Below, piece by piece: positions 9,071-18,377 of a stretch of 64,000 nucleotides of DNA. The notes under the pieces are model-generated. The model searched no databases, was not told where the DNA came from, and saw only the letters and a program-made list of their open reading frames with translations. How positions within the stretch are numbered: position 1 is the first letter of the stretch; each line of letters opens with the position of its first letter. Position numbers and translations under genes: made by a program. The DNA lies in assembly GCA_002708905.1 (NCBI GenBank), contig PAPM01000038.1, forward strand, positions 1-64,000. The letters are read 5' to 3'. The DNA is from Pseudomonadales bacterium (GTDB lineage Bacteria > Pseudomonadota > Gammaproteobacteria > Pseudomonadales > Ketobacteraceae).

Positions 9071-9952
9071 TTACTCCTCAATTCGACGAACGTCCACGGA
9101 CACCTTCAACTCGTGATCGTCACCGCCATAAATCACCCCTTTCAATGGAGTGACATCTGCAAAATCTCTGCCAAAGGCTAGCGTGATATGCTGGTCCTTG
9201 GCCAGCATATTATTGGTGGGATCAAAGTGCATCCAGCCAAAATCCAACATGTACACGCCAAACCAGGCATGGGAAGCGTCGGCACCTTCCAGTTTTTCCT
9301 CACCGGGCGGTGGCAGCGTTTCCAGATAACCACTGACATAACCCGCCGCCAGCCCCATAGAGCGCAGGCAGGCGATCCCCAGGTGGGCAAAGTCCTGGCA
9401 CACCCCCCGGCGGTGCTTCATTACCGTGTGCAGCGGCGTACTGATGGTGGAAAATCCGGGGTCGTATTTGAAATCCGTATGAATCCTTTCCACCAGATCC
9501 TGAATAGCCTCCAACGCCGGACGCCCCGCGGTAAACGACTCTGCTGCGTACTCTTTCACCTCATCGAACACCGGGATCAAGGGCGACGGCAGAATATACT
9601 CCCGCGCCAGGATTTGCTCGGGATCGGTAGCGGTTCTGAGGTTATCGCGAACAAACTCCCAGGGGTACTCGGCCGAAAACAGTGCCTGCTGAGTGTGATC
9701 CAGCACCTGCACTTCAGAGTAGACCGTTACGGATAACTCCTTGTGAGGCTGCAGAATATCGAAGCTGGTCACCTGGTTACCAAAATAGTCGAAACGCTTA
9801 TGGAGCGATTCTGGTGCAGGGTGAATAACGAACCGATTCCGCGCACAAGTTTGGTGCGCACTATTCACCGGCGACATACGGGCCTCGTTGAAACACATAC
9901 TCACCGGGGCACTGTACTGATAATGGGTCGTGTGCTTGATGTGGTATTTCAT
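9071..9952 (-). CDS. Transglutaminase-like cysteine protease-fold protein
   Basis: A 293-residue bacterial transglutaminase-like protein. It has an N-terminal beta domain (MKYHIKHTTHYQYSAPVSM) and a papain-like core with the full triad: Cys in RRGVCQDFAHLG, His in ASHAWFGVYM, and Asp in MHFDPTNN. Such domains cleave or transfer amide bonds. In this operon type they are thought to act as a peptidase or amidase on the ligase product. The first four bases overlap the end of the upstream fusion gene (ATGA), so the two are probably translated together. It is 47 bases from the ATP-grasp gene. No signal peptide is seen, so the action is probably cytoplasmic. Confidence 0.86.
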   Translation of the reverse strand: MKYHIKHTTHYQYSAPVSMCFNEARMSPVNSAHQTCARNRFVIHPAPESLHKRFDYFGNQVTSFDILQPHKELSVTVYSEVQVLDHTQQALFSAEYPWEFVRDNLRTATDPEQILAREYILPSPLIPVFDEVKEYAAESFTAGRPALEAIQDLVERIHTDFKYDPGFSTISTPLHTVMKHRRGVCQDFAHLGIACLRSMGLAAGYVSGYLETLPPPGEEKLEGADASHAWFGVYMLDFGWMHFDPTNNMLAKDQHITLAFGRDFADVTPLKGVIYGGDDHELKVSVDVRRIEE

Positions 9953-12540
9953 GCCGGCAGCTCCAGCTTGGTGGGCGCCAGCTGGCGGGCACTCTGGGTA
10001 TGGGTAAAGTAGCGCTGATGCAACAACTCAGACACTTTCTCCAGTCGTCTTTCGACGCTATCCAATAGCTTGGCCAAAGCGCGACGGGTGCCCAGCTCAT
10101 CACTGATGTTGGACAGTTTTTCCACTTCCGCCAGCTTGATTTCCGTGCTGGCCTGCAGGATCAACCGTTGCTCCCGACTCAAATGATGGGAAGGAGACTG
10201 CTGGGGCAACGCCCCTATCAGGGACATGATCTTATCCACCTGATAGGCCAGGGAACGGGGATGGCGGGTATCCAGCAACATCAGATCCAGTACCGTGAAA
10301 ATATGCTGCACGGAACGATAACGACGACGGTGGGTAATCAGACTTTCATGATTCACCAACGTGGCTTCCAACATCAGGTGCTCCGGCACTTCACCAGCGT
10401 ATTGCACAAAGCAGGTACGAATAAAGCAGATCAACTGCAGCGCCCGCTCCAGGCGTCGCCCGACGTTGAGCAGGTACCAGCCGTGCTCGTGGGGCATGCT
10501 CTCCTGGGTCTGGGAATTAAAGGCCATGAGAGAAGCCAACAGACTGTCCAGTTCCGTTTGCAGGATCGAGAAACGGGTCTTGTTGGAACTCAGGTATTGC
10601 AGGTTCTCATCAATGTCGTCCACCACCCGCCAGGTATCCACCGACCACAGATCCCGCACGTTGTAGGCACTTTGCAGCAGGGAATTAAGGGTGCCGATCA
10701 GGCTGCTGCGGTGCTCCCGGTTCAACACCATATCCATGATATGCAGCCGTGGACGCTGCAGTTTTTCTTGCGCATCTTCGCCGGTAAAACCAGGATAGAC
10801 CCAGGTGAAATGGGTCAGGGTTTCCAACAGGTGATTCAGCACCACCTGATCCGACTCATCCCGATAATCGTCGTAGTCGGCCAGCTTGCTCAGTACGGTT
10901 CGGATCAGGCGCAACAGCCCCTCAGAGCGTTCGGTATAACGCCCCACCCAGAACAGGTTCTCACCGGAGCGGGACGGCAACACCCCTTCCCCGGCCATCA
11001 GGCTTTCCATCTGGCGGATACTGGGCCAGAGACTGGCCTGATGCACTGGTTTGTCCGCCAGAATCCAGGTGTCCTTGGACAAACCGCCAGTCTGGTTGGT
11101 GACGAACAGAGCATCTTCATCCTGGGCCACCCGGGTCAGCCCACCGGGCATCACGTCGTAATCGCCCTGATGGGCGGTCAGGTAGGTGCGCAGCAGTACC
11201 CGTCGGGGCACGATTTTACCATTGCGCAGGGAAGGCGCCGTGGAGCAGCTCAACACCTGCTGCCCCACATACATGTAGGGGGCTGCATTGATCCGGTTCT
11301 TCAGCTCCAGCAGCTGCTTTTCGCTCAACTGGGAACCGAACACAGACGGACCGCGGCGGTCGATGGGCTTGATCACCAGGTCCTTAATGTTGGCCAGCAC
11401 ATAATCCCGCTCTTTCTGTTGTCCGCACCACCAGGTGGCGGCAGAGGGCAGCAGAATGTCCTCCCCCAGCCAGTGCTTGGCGATATTGGGCAGGAACGGC
11501 ATCAGGGCCGGGCTTTCCAGAATGCTGGAGCCCAGGGGATTGGCGATAATGACATTGCCGAGACGGGCCGCCTGCAACAGGCCGGGCACACCCAGATGGG
11601 AGTCTTCCCGCAGCTCCAGGGGGTCACAGAAGGTGTCGTCCACCCGGCGCACAATGATGTCCACCTGCTTGAGACCATCCAGGGATTTCATCCACACCTT
11701 GCCACCGCGGACGGTGAGATCGTCCCCTTGCACCAGGCTGTAACCCAGGTAGGATGCCAGGTAGGCGTGTTCGAAATAGGTTTCGTTGTGGGGGCCAGGG
11801 GTGAGGATAACCACCCGCGGATCATCCTTGCGATGGGGCAGCATACTCGCCAGCATGCTGCGCAGGTGCCGGAAGAAGATGGATAAACGGTGCACCTGGG
11901 TGCGGCGGAATTCCTCCGCCATCACCCGGGTCATGGCCATTCGGGTTTCCAGAGCATAACCGGCACCGGATGGCGCCTGGCTGCGGTCCCCCAACACCCA
12001 CATACGGCCATCCGGTCCCCGGGCCAGATCCGCCGCATACAGCACCAAGTGAGGCAGATCCTTCATCTGCACCTGATCACAGGCCCGCAGAAAGCCCTGC
12101 TGGGCAAAAATCAGCTCAGCGGGGATCAGGCCTTCCTTGATCAGGCGGCGGGGACCATAGATATCCCGCAGAATCATATCCAGCAGGCGGGCACGCTGCT
12201 TCAGGCCCACACTAATGGCACCCCAGTCCTGGCTGTTGATCACCAGGGGAATGGGGTCCAGCTGCCAGGTGCGCTTCTGGCCCTTGGGATCGCTGTAAAT
12301 ATGGTAAGTAACCCCGTTTTCCCGCAACAGGCGCCGGGCATCGGTGCGTCGACGCTCCAACTCGTTGTCGCCCAGCTTGGTGAGATCTTTCATCAAGCGA
12401 CGCCAGTGGGGATTGACGTTGCCGCCATCCTCCACCCACATCTCGTCGTATCCCACCATATCACGGGGATAATGTTCCAATATCTGCTCCAGGCTCGGGG
12501 CCGGTTCCGCAGTCAGTTTTTCTTCAGTTTTTGTTGCCAT
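9949..12540 (-). CDS. Fused circularly permuted ATP-grasp / alpha-E protein
   Basis: An 863-residue fusion. Residues about 60-500 are a circularly permuted ATP-grasp domain (RARLLDMILRDIYG, DRSQAPSGAGYALETR, ILTPGPHNETYFEHAYL, DIIVRRVDDTFCDP, and the ATP lysine in LVIKPIDRRGPSVFGS). Residues about 530-850 are an alpha-E domain, starting at LPSRSGENLFWVGRYTERSEG. The fusion supports a physical complex between the two families, and therefore between the separate pair encoded downstream. The operon thus carries two ATP-grasp/alpha-E sets, one fused and one split, which may form a heteromer or act on two substrates. It sits 50 bases after the large transglutaminase gene and overlaps the next gene by 4 bases. 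Confidence 0.88.
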   Translation of the reverse strand: MATKTEEKLTAEPAPSLEQILEHYPRDMVGYDEMWVEDGGNVNPHWRRLMKDLTKLGDNELERRRTDARRLLRENGVTYHIYSDPKGQKRTWQLDPIPLVINSQDWGAISVGLKQRARLLDMILRDIYGPRRLIKEGLIPAELIFAQQGFLRACDQVQMKDLPHLVLYAADLARGPDGRMWVLGDRSQAPSGAGYALETRMAMTRVMAEEFRRTQVHRLSIFFRHLRSMLASMLPHRKDDPRVVILTPGPHNETYFEHAYLASYLGYSLVQGDDLTVRGGKVWMKSLDGLKQVDIIVRRVDDTFCDPLELREDSHLGVPGLLQAARLGNVIIANPLGSSILESPALMPFLPNIAKHWLGEDILLPSAATWWCGQQKERDYVLANIKDLVIKPIDRRGPSVFGSQLSEKQLLELKNRINAAPYMYVGQQVLSCSTAPSLRNGKIVPRRVLLRTYLTAHQGDYDVMPGGLTRVAQDEDALFVTNQTGGLSKDTWILADKPVHQASLWPSIRQMESLMAGEGVLPSRSGENLFWVGRYTERSEGLLRLIRTVLSKLADYDDYRDESDQVVLNHLLETLTHFTWVYPGFTGEDAQEKLQRPRLHIMDMVLNREHRSSLIGTLNSLLQSAYNVRDLWSVDTWRVVDDIDENLQYLSSNKTRFSILQTELDSLLASLMAFNSQTQESMPHEHGWYLLNVGRRLERALQLICFIRTCFVQYAGEVPEHLMLEATLVNHESLITHRRRYRSVQHIFTVLDLMLLDTRHPRSLAYQVDKIMSLIGALPQQSPSHHLSREQRLILQASTEIKLAEVEKLSNISDELGTRRALAKLLDSVERRLEKVSELLHQRYFTHTQSARQLAPTKLELPA

Positions 12541-12590
12541 ACCGCCCTAAGAGAACCCCTTACCTTTCATTAGCCGTGATTATAACGGGT

Positions 12591-15500
12591 TCAGGACAGA
12601 GTGCGCAGGGGTCGACGCAAATCAAGGGTATATGGATACTCCCGATTGATCTCTTCCGCCGGCGGTACCATGGGTCCCAAGCCACTGCCGTGAGGGTAAA
12701 AACGATCCTCACTCTGCATGAACGGACGCACCTCAGGCGGCACCGTCAATGGCCCCTGGGTATGACCATGACTCCAGAAACGGCTGATGCGGCGGCCTTC
12801 CGCCTCATAGGCGTTCACCGGGAAAGTATCGTAGCTGCGGCCACCGGCGTGGTGCACGTGGTAGGTACAACCCCCGATGGAACGACCGTTGAAAGTATCG
12901 ATCAGGTCGAATACCAGGGGCGAATGCACGCCGATCAGAGGATGCAGGGCCGAAGGCGGCTGCCAGGCACGGTAACGTATCCCCGCCACGTATTCTCCAT
13001 GGGTGCCGGTAAAGTTGAGCGGTACACGGCGGCCGTTACACACCAGCACGTAGCGGCCTTCACTGAGGCCATGGACCCGCACCTGCATGCGCTCCACGGA
13101 GGAATCCACAAAGCGGGAAGTACCACCCCGGGTCACCTCCTCACCCATCACATGCCAGGGTTCGATGGCGGTTTGCAGTTCGATCTGGATATCCCGGATA
13201 TTGACCCGGCCATAATGGGGGAAGCGGAACTCCAGGAACGGCTCCAACCACTCCAACTGGAAGGGATAGCCCTGCAGCTGCATGAACTCGCACACATCCC
13301 GCAGGTCTTCCCACACGTAATGGGGCAGCATAAAGCGGTCGTGCAGCTCCGTGCCCCAGCGCACCAGTCGGTGCTCGTAGGGTTTGTGCCAGAACATCAT
13401 CAACAGGGTACGCAGTAACAACATCTGCACCAGACTCATGCGCGGATGGGGCGGCATTTCAAACGCACGGAATTCCAGGATACCCAGTCGACCGGATGAA
13501 GAATCCGGGGAGTACAGCTTGTCGATACAGAACTCGGAACGGTGGGTATTACCGGAAATATCCACCAGCAGGTTACGCAGCAAGCGATCCACCAGCCAGG
13601 GCTGCGAGATCTCTTCTTTGGGCATCTGGCTGAAGGCGATTTCCAGCTCGTACAGACTTTCGTTGCGACCTTCATCCACCCGCGGCGCCTGACTGGTGGG
13701 GCCGATAAACAGGCCGGAGAACAGGTAGGACAACCCGGGGTGGTGCTGCCAGAAAGTAATCAGGCTGCGCAGCACGTCCGGACGTCGCAGCAAGGGCGAA
13801 TCCGAGGGTGTGGCACCCCCCATGGTGACATGGTTACCACCGCCGGTACCGGTGTGGCGGCCATCGATCATGAACTTCTCGGTACCCAGCCGACATTTAT
13901 GGGCGATGTCATAGAGAGTGTGAGTGTTGTTCTGCAGTTCGTCCCAGGTGTGCACGGGATGGACGTTCACTTCGATAACGCCCGGGTCCGGCGTCACCAT
14001 GAACTTCTCCATGCGGTTGTCTTTGGGTGGCTCATAGCCTTCCAACACCAGCGGCATATTGAGTTCATGCGCCGCTCCTTCGATGGCGGCCATCAACTTG
14101 ATGAAGTGATCCCCGTGGGTCAGCGGCGGCAGGAACACATAGAGACAGCCATCGCGCACTTCAGCACACATGGCGGTCTGAATGAAGGATTCGGTTTCGT
14201 TCACCTCATCATTCTGGGTGTACTCGATGGGCGCCAGGTTCGGGGGGTAATAGGGCAGTGCCGGTGCCGATTCGAACAGGCTCATGGGCTGGTGGTACTC
14301 GCGCTTCTCCGGTGGCAGCCAGTTAATGACTTCCAGCGGCAGACGCATACCAATGGCGGAATCACCGGGTACCAGATGCAGATGTCCGCGGCGGAAGGTC
14401 CAGCTGCAACTGTGCCAGGCCTGTTGGTACCAGTCCCAGCTCAACGGCAGCACATAGCCCACCGGAGCATCCAGACCCCGCTGCAGATGGGCCAGCAAAC
14501 GCTTGCGTTCCGCATCCAGTTTCAGGTCATGCTCCAGGGGATCGAATTGTGCCGGCAGGTTACCCTCCTGCCACAGGTAATAAATGGCGTCTTCGTAAGC
14601 CGGCAATACAAACCGGTTGGGCAGGCGCAGACGCTTGCACAGGGCATGCATAAAGCTCTGGGCGTCGTCAGCACCGAAGCCGTAATCGCGGTTGGGATCG
14701 GCCATCAAATTGGGATAATGCCACAGGGTGTGACCGTCCTTACGCCAGTAGCAGGCGTATTGCCAGCGTGGTAGCGGCTCACCGGGATACCACTTGCCCT
14801 GGCCGTAGTGCTTGACACCACCGGGGGCAAACTCATTCTGCATCGCCAGGAACAGGTTATGGGCCAATGCCCGCTTCTTGGGACTGTCGGCGGTGGTGTT
14901 CCACTCCGGCGACTCCATATCGTCCACCGACACGAAGGTAGGCTCACCCCCCATGGTCAGGCGTACGTCATTGGCCATCAGCTCTTCGTCCACCTTGTAA
15001 CCCAGGGCCTGGATATTCTGCCACTGGTCTTCGGTGTAGGGCTTGGTGACGCGGGGATCTTCGTGAATGCGATCCACCCGGTTTTCAAATTCGAATTCCA
15101 CTTCGCACTTGCCGGTGGCACCGGTGACCGGGGCGGCACTCACAGGGTCAGGGGTACAGGCCAGGGGAATATGACCTTCACCAGCGAACAGGCCGGAGGT
15201 GGGATCAAGGCCAATCCAACCGGCCCCGGGTACATACACTTCGGTCCAGGCATGCAGATCAGTGAAATCCTCTTCCGGGCCAGAAGGTCCATCCAGGGAT
15301 TTCACATCCGGTTTCAACTGCACCAGATAGCCGGAAACAAAACGCGCCGCCAAGCCCAGGTGACGCAGCACCTGTACCAGCAGGAAGGCGGAATCACGGC
15401 AGGACCCGATCCTGCGTTCCAGGGTTTCCTCACAGGTCTGCACCCCGGGTTCCATGCGGATGGAATATTCGATGTGCTCAAACAGGGCCCGGTTCACGTC

Positions 15501-15938
15501 CACCAGAAAATCCACAATGTTGCGTTTACTGATATCCACCGTCTCGATCCAGGACATCAGCAACGGACCCTTCTCCTTGATTTCCAGGTAGGGCACCAGC
15601 TCCTTGGCCAGCTGTTCTTCGTATTCAAAAGGAAAATCGTTGGCGTACTCTTCCACAAAAAAGTCAAAGGGATTGATCACCTTGAGATTGGCAATCACTT
15701 CCACGTCGACCTGTAATTCTCTCGCCGGCTCCGGAAACACCACCCGCGCCATAAAGTTGCCAAAGGGGTCCTGTTGCCAGTTTATGAAATGATTCTCGGG
15801 CTTGATCTTGAACGAATAAGCCTCAATCGGCGTTCGGCTGTGTACCGCAGGACGCAGACGAAACGTATGGGGAAACAGTTTCGTATTGCGATCATAGGAG
15901 TACTTGGTGTGATGACGAATGGCAACTCGAATGGACAT
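12591..15938 (-). CDS. Large transglutaminase-like protein with C-terminal DUF2126 domain
   Basis: First gene of the operon, 1115 residues. Residues about 1-290 form a bacterial transglutaminase-like module: an N-terminal beta domain (MSIRVAIRHHTKYSYDR) and the catalytic core with Cys in GSCRDSAFLLVQVLRHLG, His in TDLHAWTEVYV, and Asp in GLDPTSGLFAGEGH. From about residue 320 to the end runs the long DUF2126 region (RLTMGGEPTFVSVDDM, IDGRHTGTGGGNHVTMGG, FRAFEMPPHPRMSLVQ). In published domain analyses this region is related to glutamine-synthetase-type ligases. Both hydrolytic and ligating capacity would then sit on one chain. The combination with alpha-E and ATP-grasp genes is recurrent in bacteria, but its product is not known. 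Confidence 0.88.
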   Translation of the reverse strand: MSIRVAIRHHTKYSYDRNTKLFPHTFRLRPAVHSRTPIEAYSFKIKPENHFINWQQDPFGNFMARVVFPEPARELQVDVEVIANLKVINPFDFFVEEYANDFPFEYEEQLAKELVPYLEIKEKGPLLMSWIETVDISKRNIVDFLVDVNRALFEHIEYSIRMEPGVQTCEETLERRIGSCRDSAFLLVQVLRHLGLAARFVSGYLVQLKPDVKSLDGPSGPEEDFTDLHAWTEVYVPGAGWIGLDPTSGLFAGEGHIPLACTPDPVSAAPVTGATGKCEVEFEFENRVDRIHEDPRVTKPYTEDQWQNIQALGYKVDEELMANDVRLTMGGEPTFVSVDDMESPEWNTTADSPKKRALAHNLFLAMQNEFAPGGVKHYGQGKWYPGEPLPRWQYACYWRKDGHTLWHYPNLMADPNRDYGFGADDAQSFMHALCKRLRLPNRFVLPAYEDAIYYLWQEGNLPAQFDPLEHDLKLDAERKRLLAHLQRGLDAPVGYVLPLSWDWYQQAWHSCSWTFRRGHLHLVPGDSAIGMRLPLEVINWLPPEKREYHQPMSLFESAPALPYYPPNLAPIEYTQNDEVNETESFIQTAMCAEVRDGCLYVFLPPLTHGDHFIKLMAAIEGAAHELNMPLVLEGYEPPKDNRMEKFMVTPDPGVIEVNVHPVHTWDELQNNTHTLYDIAHKCRLGTEKFMIDGRHTGTGGGNHVTMGGATPSDSPLLRRPDVLRSLITFWQHHPGLSYLFSGLFIGPTSQAPRVDEGRNESLYELEIAFSQMPKEEISQPWLVDRLLRNLLVDISGNTHRSEFCIDKLYSPDSSSGRLGILEFRAFEMPPHPRMSLVQMLLLRTLLMMFWHKPYEHRLVRWGTELHDRFMLPHYVWEDLRDVCEFMQLQGYPFQLEWLEPFLEFRFPHYGRVNIRDIQIELQTAIEPWHVMGEEVTRGGTSRFVDSSVERMQVRVHGLSEGRYVLVCNGRRVPLNFTGTHGEYVAGIRYRAWQPPSALHPLIGVHSPLVFDLIDTFNGRSIGGCTYHVHHAGGRSYDTFPVNAYEAEGRRISRFWSHGHTQGPLTVPPEVRPFMQSEDRFYPHGSGLGPMVPPAEEINREYPYTLDLRRPLRTLS

Positions 15939-16348
15939 AACTATCCTTGCAACAAAATGGAACCGGTGGCGAGCTTAATACCATGAAGCGACTCCATCAT
16001 GACAGCAAAAGCTCGTCCGCTCAGAAGCGCAAATTTCATGCCAGAGTGAAGAGCGAAAACCCGCAGACAATATCAGCGTTTTCCCAGCGCCATTGCTCAG
16101 TTTCGAGTCATCTCCCGACAGGAATGTCTCGTGTTGGCGCACAACTTACGCCTGCGCGATTGTATCACCCGCCGTGTTAATGCAATATTCAGCAATACTG
16201 CATTCGATTCAAGACCTTTGTTGATCCAACTTGAGCCCGGTTGGCCCAACCCAATTTGCACCGACTGTTGCAGCAGTGCACACCAAGCGGCACGGAAGTC
16301 GACTTGATAAACATGACAAAACCCATAATAAAAAAGGAGCGCTACACA
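15939..16348. other. Divergent intergenic region 15939-16348
   Basis: 410 bases between the start of the transglutaminase operon (minus) and the lipoprotein gene (plus). Promoters for both should lie here. Short open frames cross it but have no coding look or ribosome sites. I could not pick a confident -35/-10 pair or operator. Confidence 0.4.
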
Positions 16349-17317
16349 ATGTACAAATTCACCCTAAGGTGTCTCGTTATTGCAGCCTGGACGTTTCAAC
16401 TCGCCGGGTGTTTCGGGGGGAACAAGACATCCATTACCCTGGAAAGCGATGTCGGTGACTACATCGGACAAGGCAGCAGCTATAGCTATTCCCAGGAAAA
16501 CGCCATTATTACCACCAACGTGGTCGATGGGCTTTTTTCCATTCGAATAAACGGGGATCAATCCTGGAGTGGCTTTTTTGCACTGCCTGAGGGCTATGAG
16601 GAACTCCAGCCCGGCTCCTATCCCAGCCTCACCCGTTATCCGTTTCATGATCCGGCGGTGGGCGGACTGTCCTGGTATGGGGAAGGCCGGGGCTGCAACC
16701 GGCTCAATGGCTGGATCATAATCAACAAGGTCACCTACCAAGACGGCTTACTCACCGCAATTGAGCTGGAATTCGAACAACACTGCGAAGGCGGCACGCC
16801 GGCTTTACATGGAGAGGTGAAATGGTATGCCGCTGACGACACCATGCCACCCGGGCCAGAGCAACCGATCCCCGACACATTGTGGCAACCCAATCCAGAA
16901 CTGCTCCCGGAAAGCGGCAACTATGTCTACCTATTGAGTGAGCCCGGAGACTACATCGGCGGCGGACAAGAGTCCCTCCACCTGGAAACGGAGTCACCGA
17001 TTACTGTATCCACCGGCAGCGGTTACGTTTCTTTCGATGTGGCCGGTTGGCTGGGCAGGTTCCAAGCCATGTCCGGGCTGGAGGTGCTGGAAACGGGGTA
17101 TTATGGCGATCTGCAACGCTTCCCGTTCCATAACCCGGCAAAAGGGGGGCTCTCCTGGTCCGGTAATGGAAGGGGCTGTAATCGACTCAGCGGATGGTTT
17201 GCGGTGGATAGCGTCAGCTATGTGGGCGGAGTCCTGAGCGCCATCGACATGCGGTTCGAACAACACTGTGAAGGCAACCCCCCTGCGTTATTGGGCAAGA
17301 TACACTGGAGCCGATAA
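16349..17317 (+). CDS. Lipoprotein with two tandem copies of a ~125-residue domain
   Basis: A 322-residue predicted lipoprotein of unknown function. The start at 16349 is chosen because AAGGAG lies 9 bases upstream and it opens a lipoprotein signal ending in the lipobox L-A-G-C (Cys about residue 20). The mature part is one domain twice: copy 1 about residues 29-165, copy 2 about 195-322. Shared blocks are GDYIGxG, the pair RYPFHDPAVGGLSWYGEGRG / RFPFHNPAKGGLSWSGNGRG, then CNRLxGW and FEQHCEG. Each copy has two conserved Cys (GCNRL and QHCEG) that may form a disulfide. The linker between copies is Pro-rich. The gene stands alone. Confidence 0.75.
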   Translation: MYKFTLRCLVIAAWTFQLAGCFGGNKTSITLESDVGDYIGQGSSYSYSQENAIITTNVVDGLFSIRINGDQSWSGFFALPEGYEELQPGSYPSLTRYPFHDPAVGGLSWYGEGRGCNRLNGWIIINKVTYQDGLLTAIELEFEQHCEGGTPALHGEVKWYAADDTMPPGPEQPIPDTLWQPNPELLPESGNYVYLLSEPGDYIGGGQESLHLETESPITVSTGSGYVSFDVAGWLGRFQAMSGLEVLETGYYGDLQRFPFHNPAKGGLSWSGNGRGCNRLSGWFAVDSVSYVGGVLSAIDMRFEQHCEGNPPALLGKIHWSR

Positions 17318-17325
17318 TCTCCGTT

Positions 17326-17357
17326 GTGCCAGGCTCCTCAAACATCGAGCCTGGCAC
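17326..17357. terminator. Perfect 11-bp inverted repeat after the lipoprotein gene
   Basis: GTGCCAGGCTC at 17326-17336 and its exact complement GAGCCTGGCAC at 17347-17357 enclose a 10-base loop, 9 bases after the lipoprotein stop and between two converging genes. No T-run follows on either strand, so it is a hairpin terminator without the usual tail, or an mRNA-end stabiliser. Confidence 0.5.
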
Positions 17358-17420
17358 CTGTCCACCTATTCACCCGGCCTATCCACCCCGCCTATCCACC
17401 TCCCCCTATCCACCTACCCC
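17355..17420. repeat. Degenerate CTATCCACC tandem repeat
   Basis: Four to five imperfect copies of a unit like CCTATCCACC, spaced about 12-15 bases, followed by a C7G5 run. The last copies run over the stop codon and final codons of the ferredoxin reductase gene, which encodes a Gly-rich end (SPGGVGG). Confidence 0.55.
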
Positions 17421-18377
17421 CCCGGGGGAGAAGGTCTTAACAAAAATATCCTCCATCAAGGCGCCACTGTAGAAGCAATACTCTTTGAGCACTTCCACCA
17501 TGGGTTGCGCACCGCACAAATAAACCAGATGCCGGCGCAGCTTGGGATGGCGCTGGGGTATCAGGTCAACCAGGTCCCCTTCCAGCAGGTTGGGCTGCTG
17601 GTCCGGATTGCGGTGGACCACCGGAAAGAAATGTAATGCCTGGTGTTTCTGCGCGAGCTCGGTCAGCTCATCCAACAGATACAAATACTGAGGTTCACCG
17701 GCCGCCGCATACAGGTAGATATCACCATGGTGCCCTTCATTTAAAGCCTGCCGGAGGATGCCGCTCAACGGCGCAAGCCCGGTGCCCGTTCCCACCAACA
17801 GTACCGGTTGCCCGGGCATGGCCGGACTGTAGTAAGTGTCACCGGTGGCAGGACTAAATTGGCAGTGCCCACCCAACTCAAGCTCATGCTCAAGCCAGTG
17901 GCTCACCAAGCCGTTAGGTCGCCGCCGCACATGCAATTCCACATAGCCTTCGTCCGGTGAGCTGGCAATGGAGTAGGCTCGGCCGCGGGTTTCCGTACGC
18001 CAGATGATCACATGCTGACCTGCACGCCAATCGATGTCGGCCTTAAAACGCACCATGAGGACACGCTGATTCAACACGCGCTTCTCAACCAGAGTTGCCG
18101 TGGCGCGGGATTCAAGGTTGTTGGTGAGGGTGAAATGCAGATCGCTCTTGGGATAACACTGGCACGTGAGAAAGTAATTTAAACGCCGTTGATTCGCGCT
18201 CAACCCTATTTGCGCCGCCGGGGGTATGGAACCCTTCAGGGCCTGGGCCATACACCCCTGGCACACCCCGGAACTGCAACTGCAGGGCACTTCCACCCCG
18301 GCTTGCTCCAACCCTTCCAGCAGGTTCTGCTGGTCATGCAGTGTAATCTGTTGGTTCTCATAGGTGATTGTAGGCAT
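17406..18377 (-). CDS. 2Fe-2S ferredoxin / FAD / NAD(P)H oxidoreductase
   Basis: A 323-residue electron-transfer protein. Residues 1-90 are a plant-type ferredoxin with cluster cysteines in CSCSSGVCQGCMAQ (C34, C39, C42) and a fourth in LTCQCYPKSD. Residues about 95-195 are an FAD domain with the R-x-Y-S motif RAYSIASSP. Residues about 205-323 are an NAD(P)H domain (VLLVGTGTGLAPLSGI, VYLCGAQPMVEVLKEYC). This is the layout of oxygenase reductases such as phenol-hydroxylase component P5 and of CDP-6-deoxy-hexose reductase. It would pass electrons from NAD(P)H to an unknown terminal oxygenase or acceptor. No oxygenase gene lies beside it, so the partner must be elsewhere. Confidence 0.85.
   Translation of the reverse strand: MPTITYENQQITLHDQQNLLEGLEQAGVEVPCSCSSGVCQGCMAQALKGSIPPAAQIGLSANQRRLNYFLTCQCYPKSDLHFTLTNNLESRATATLVEKRVLNQRVLMVRFKADIDWRAGQHVIIWRTETRGRAYSIASSPDEGYVELHVRRRPNGLVSHWLEHELELGGHCQFSPATGDTYYSPAMPGQPVLLVGTGTGLAPLSGILRQALNEGHHGDIYLYAAAGEPQYLYLLDELTELAQKHQALHFFPVVHRNPDQQPNLLEGDLVDLIPQRHPKLRRHLVYLCGAQPMVEVLKEYCFYSGALMEDIFVKTFSPGGVGG

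Noticed and set aside
10168-11886. A 572-codon open frame on the plus strand
   Set aside because: It is antisense to the ATP-grasp/alpha-E fusion, rich in His/Gln, and has no domain; the minus-strand gene is clearly the real one.
13542-14774. A 410-codon open frame on the plus strand
   Set aside because: It is antisense to the DUF2126 protein and shows no family features.
17349-17420. CRISPR array
   Set aside because: Units are about 10 bases, degenerate and without uniform spacers.
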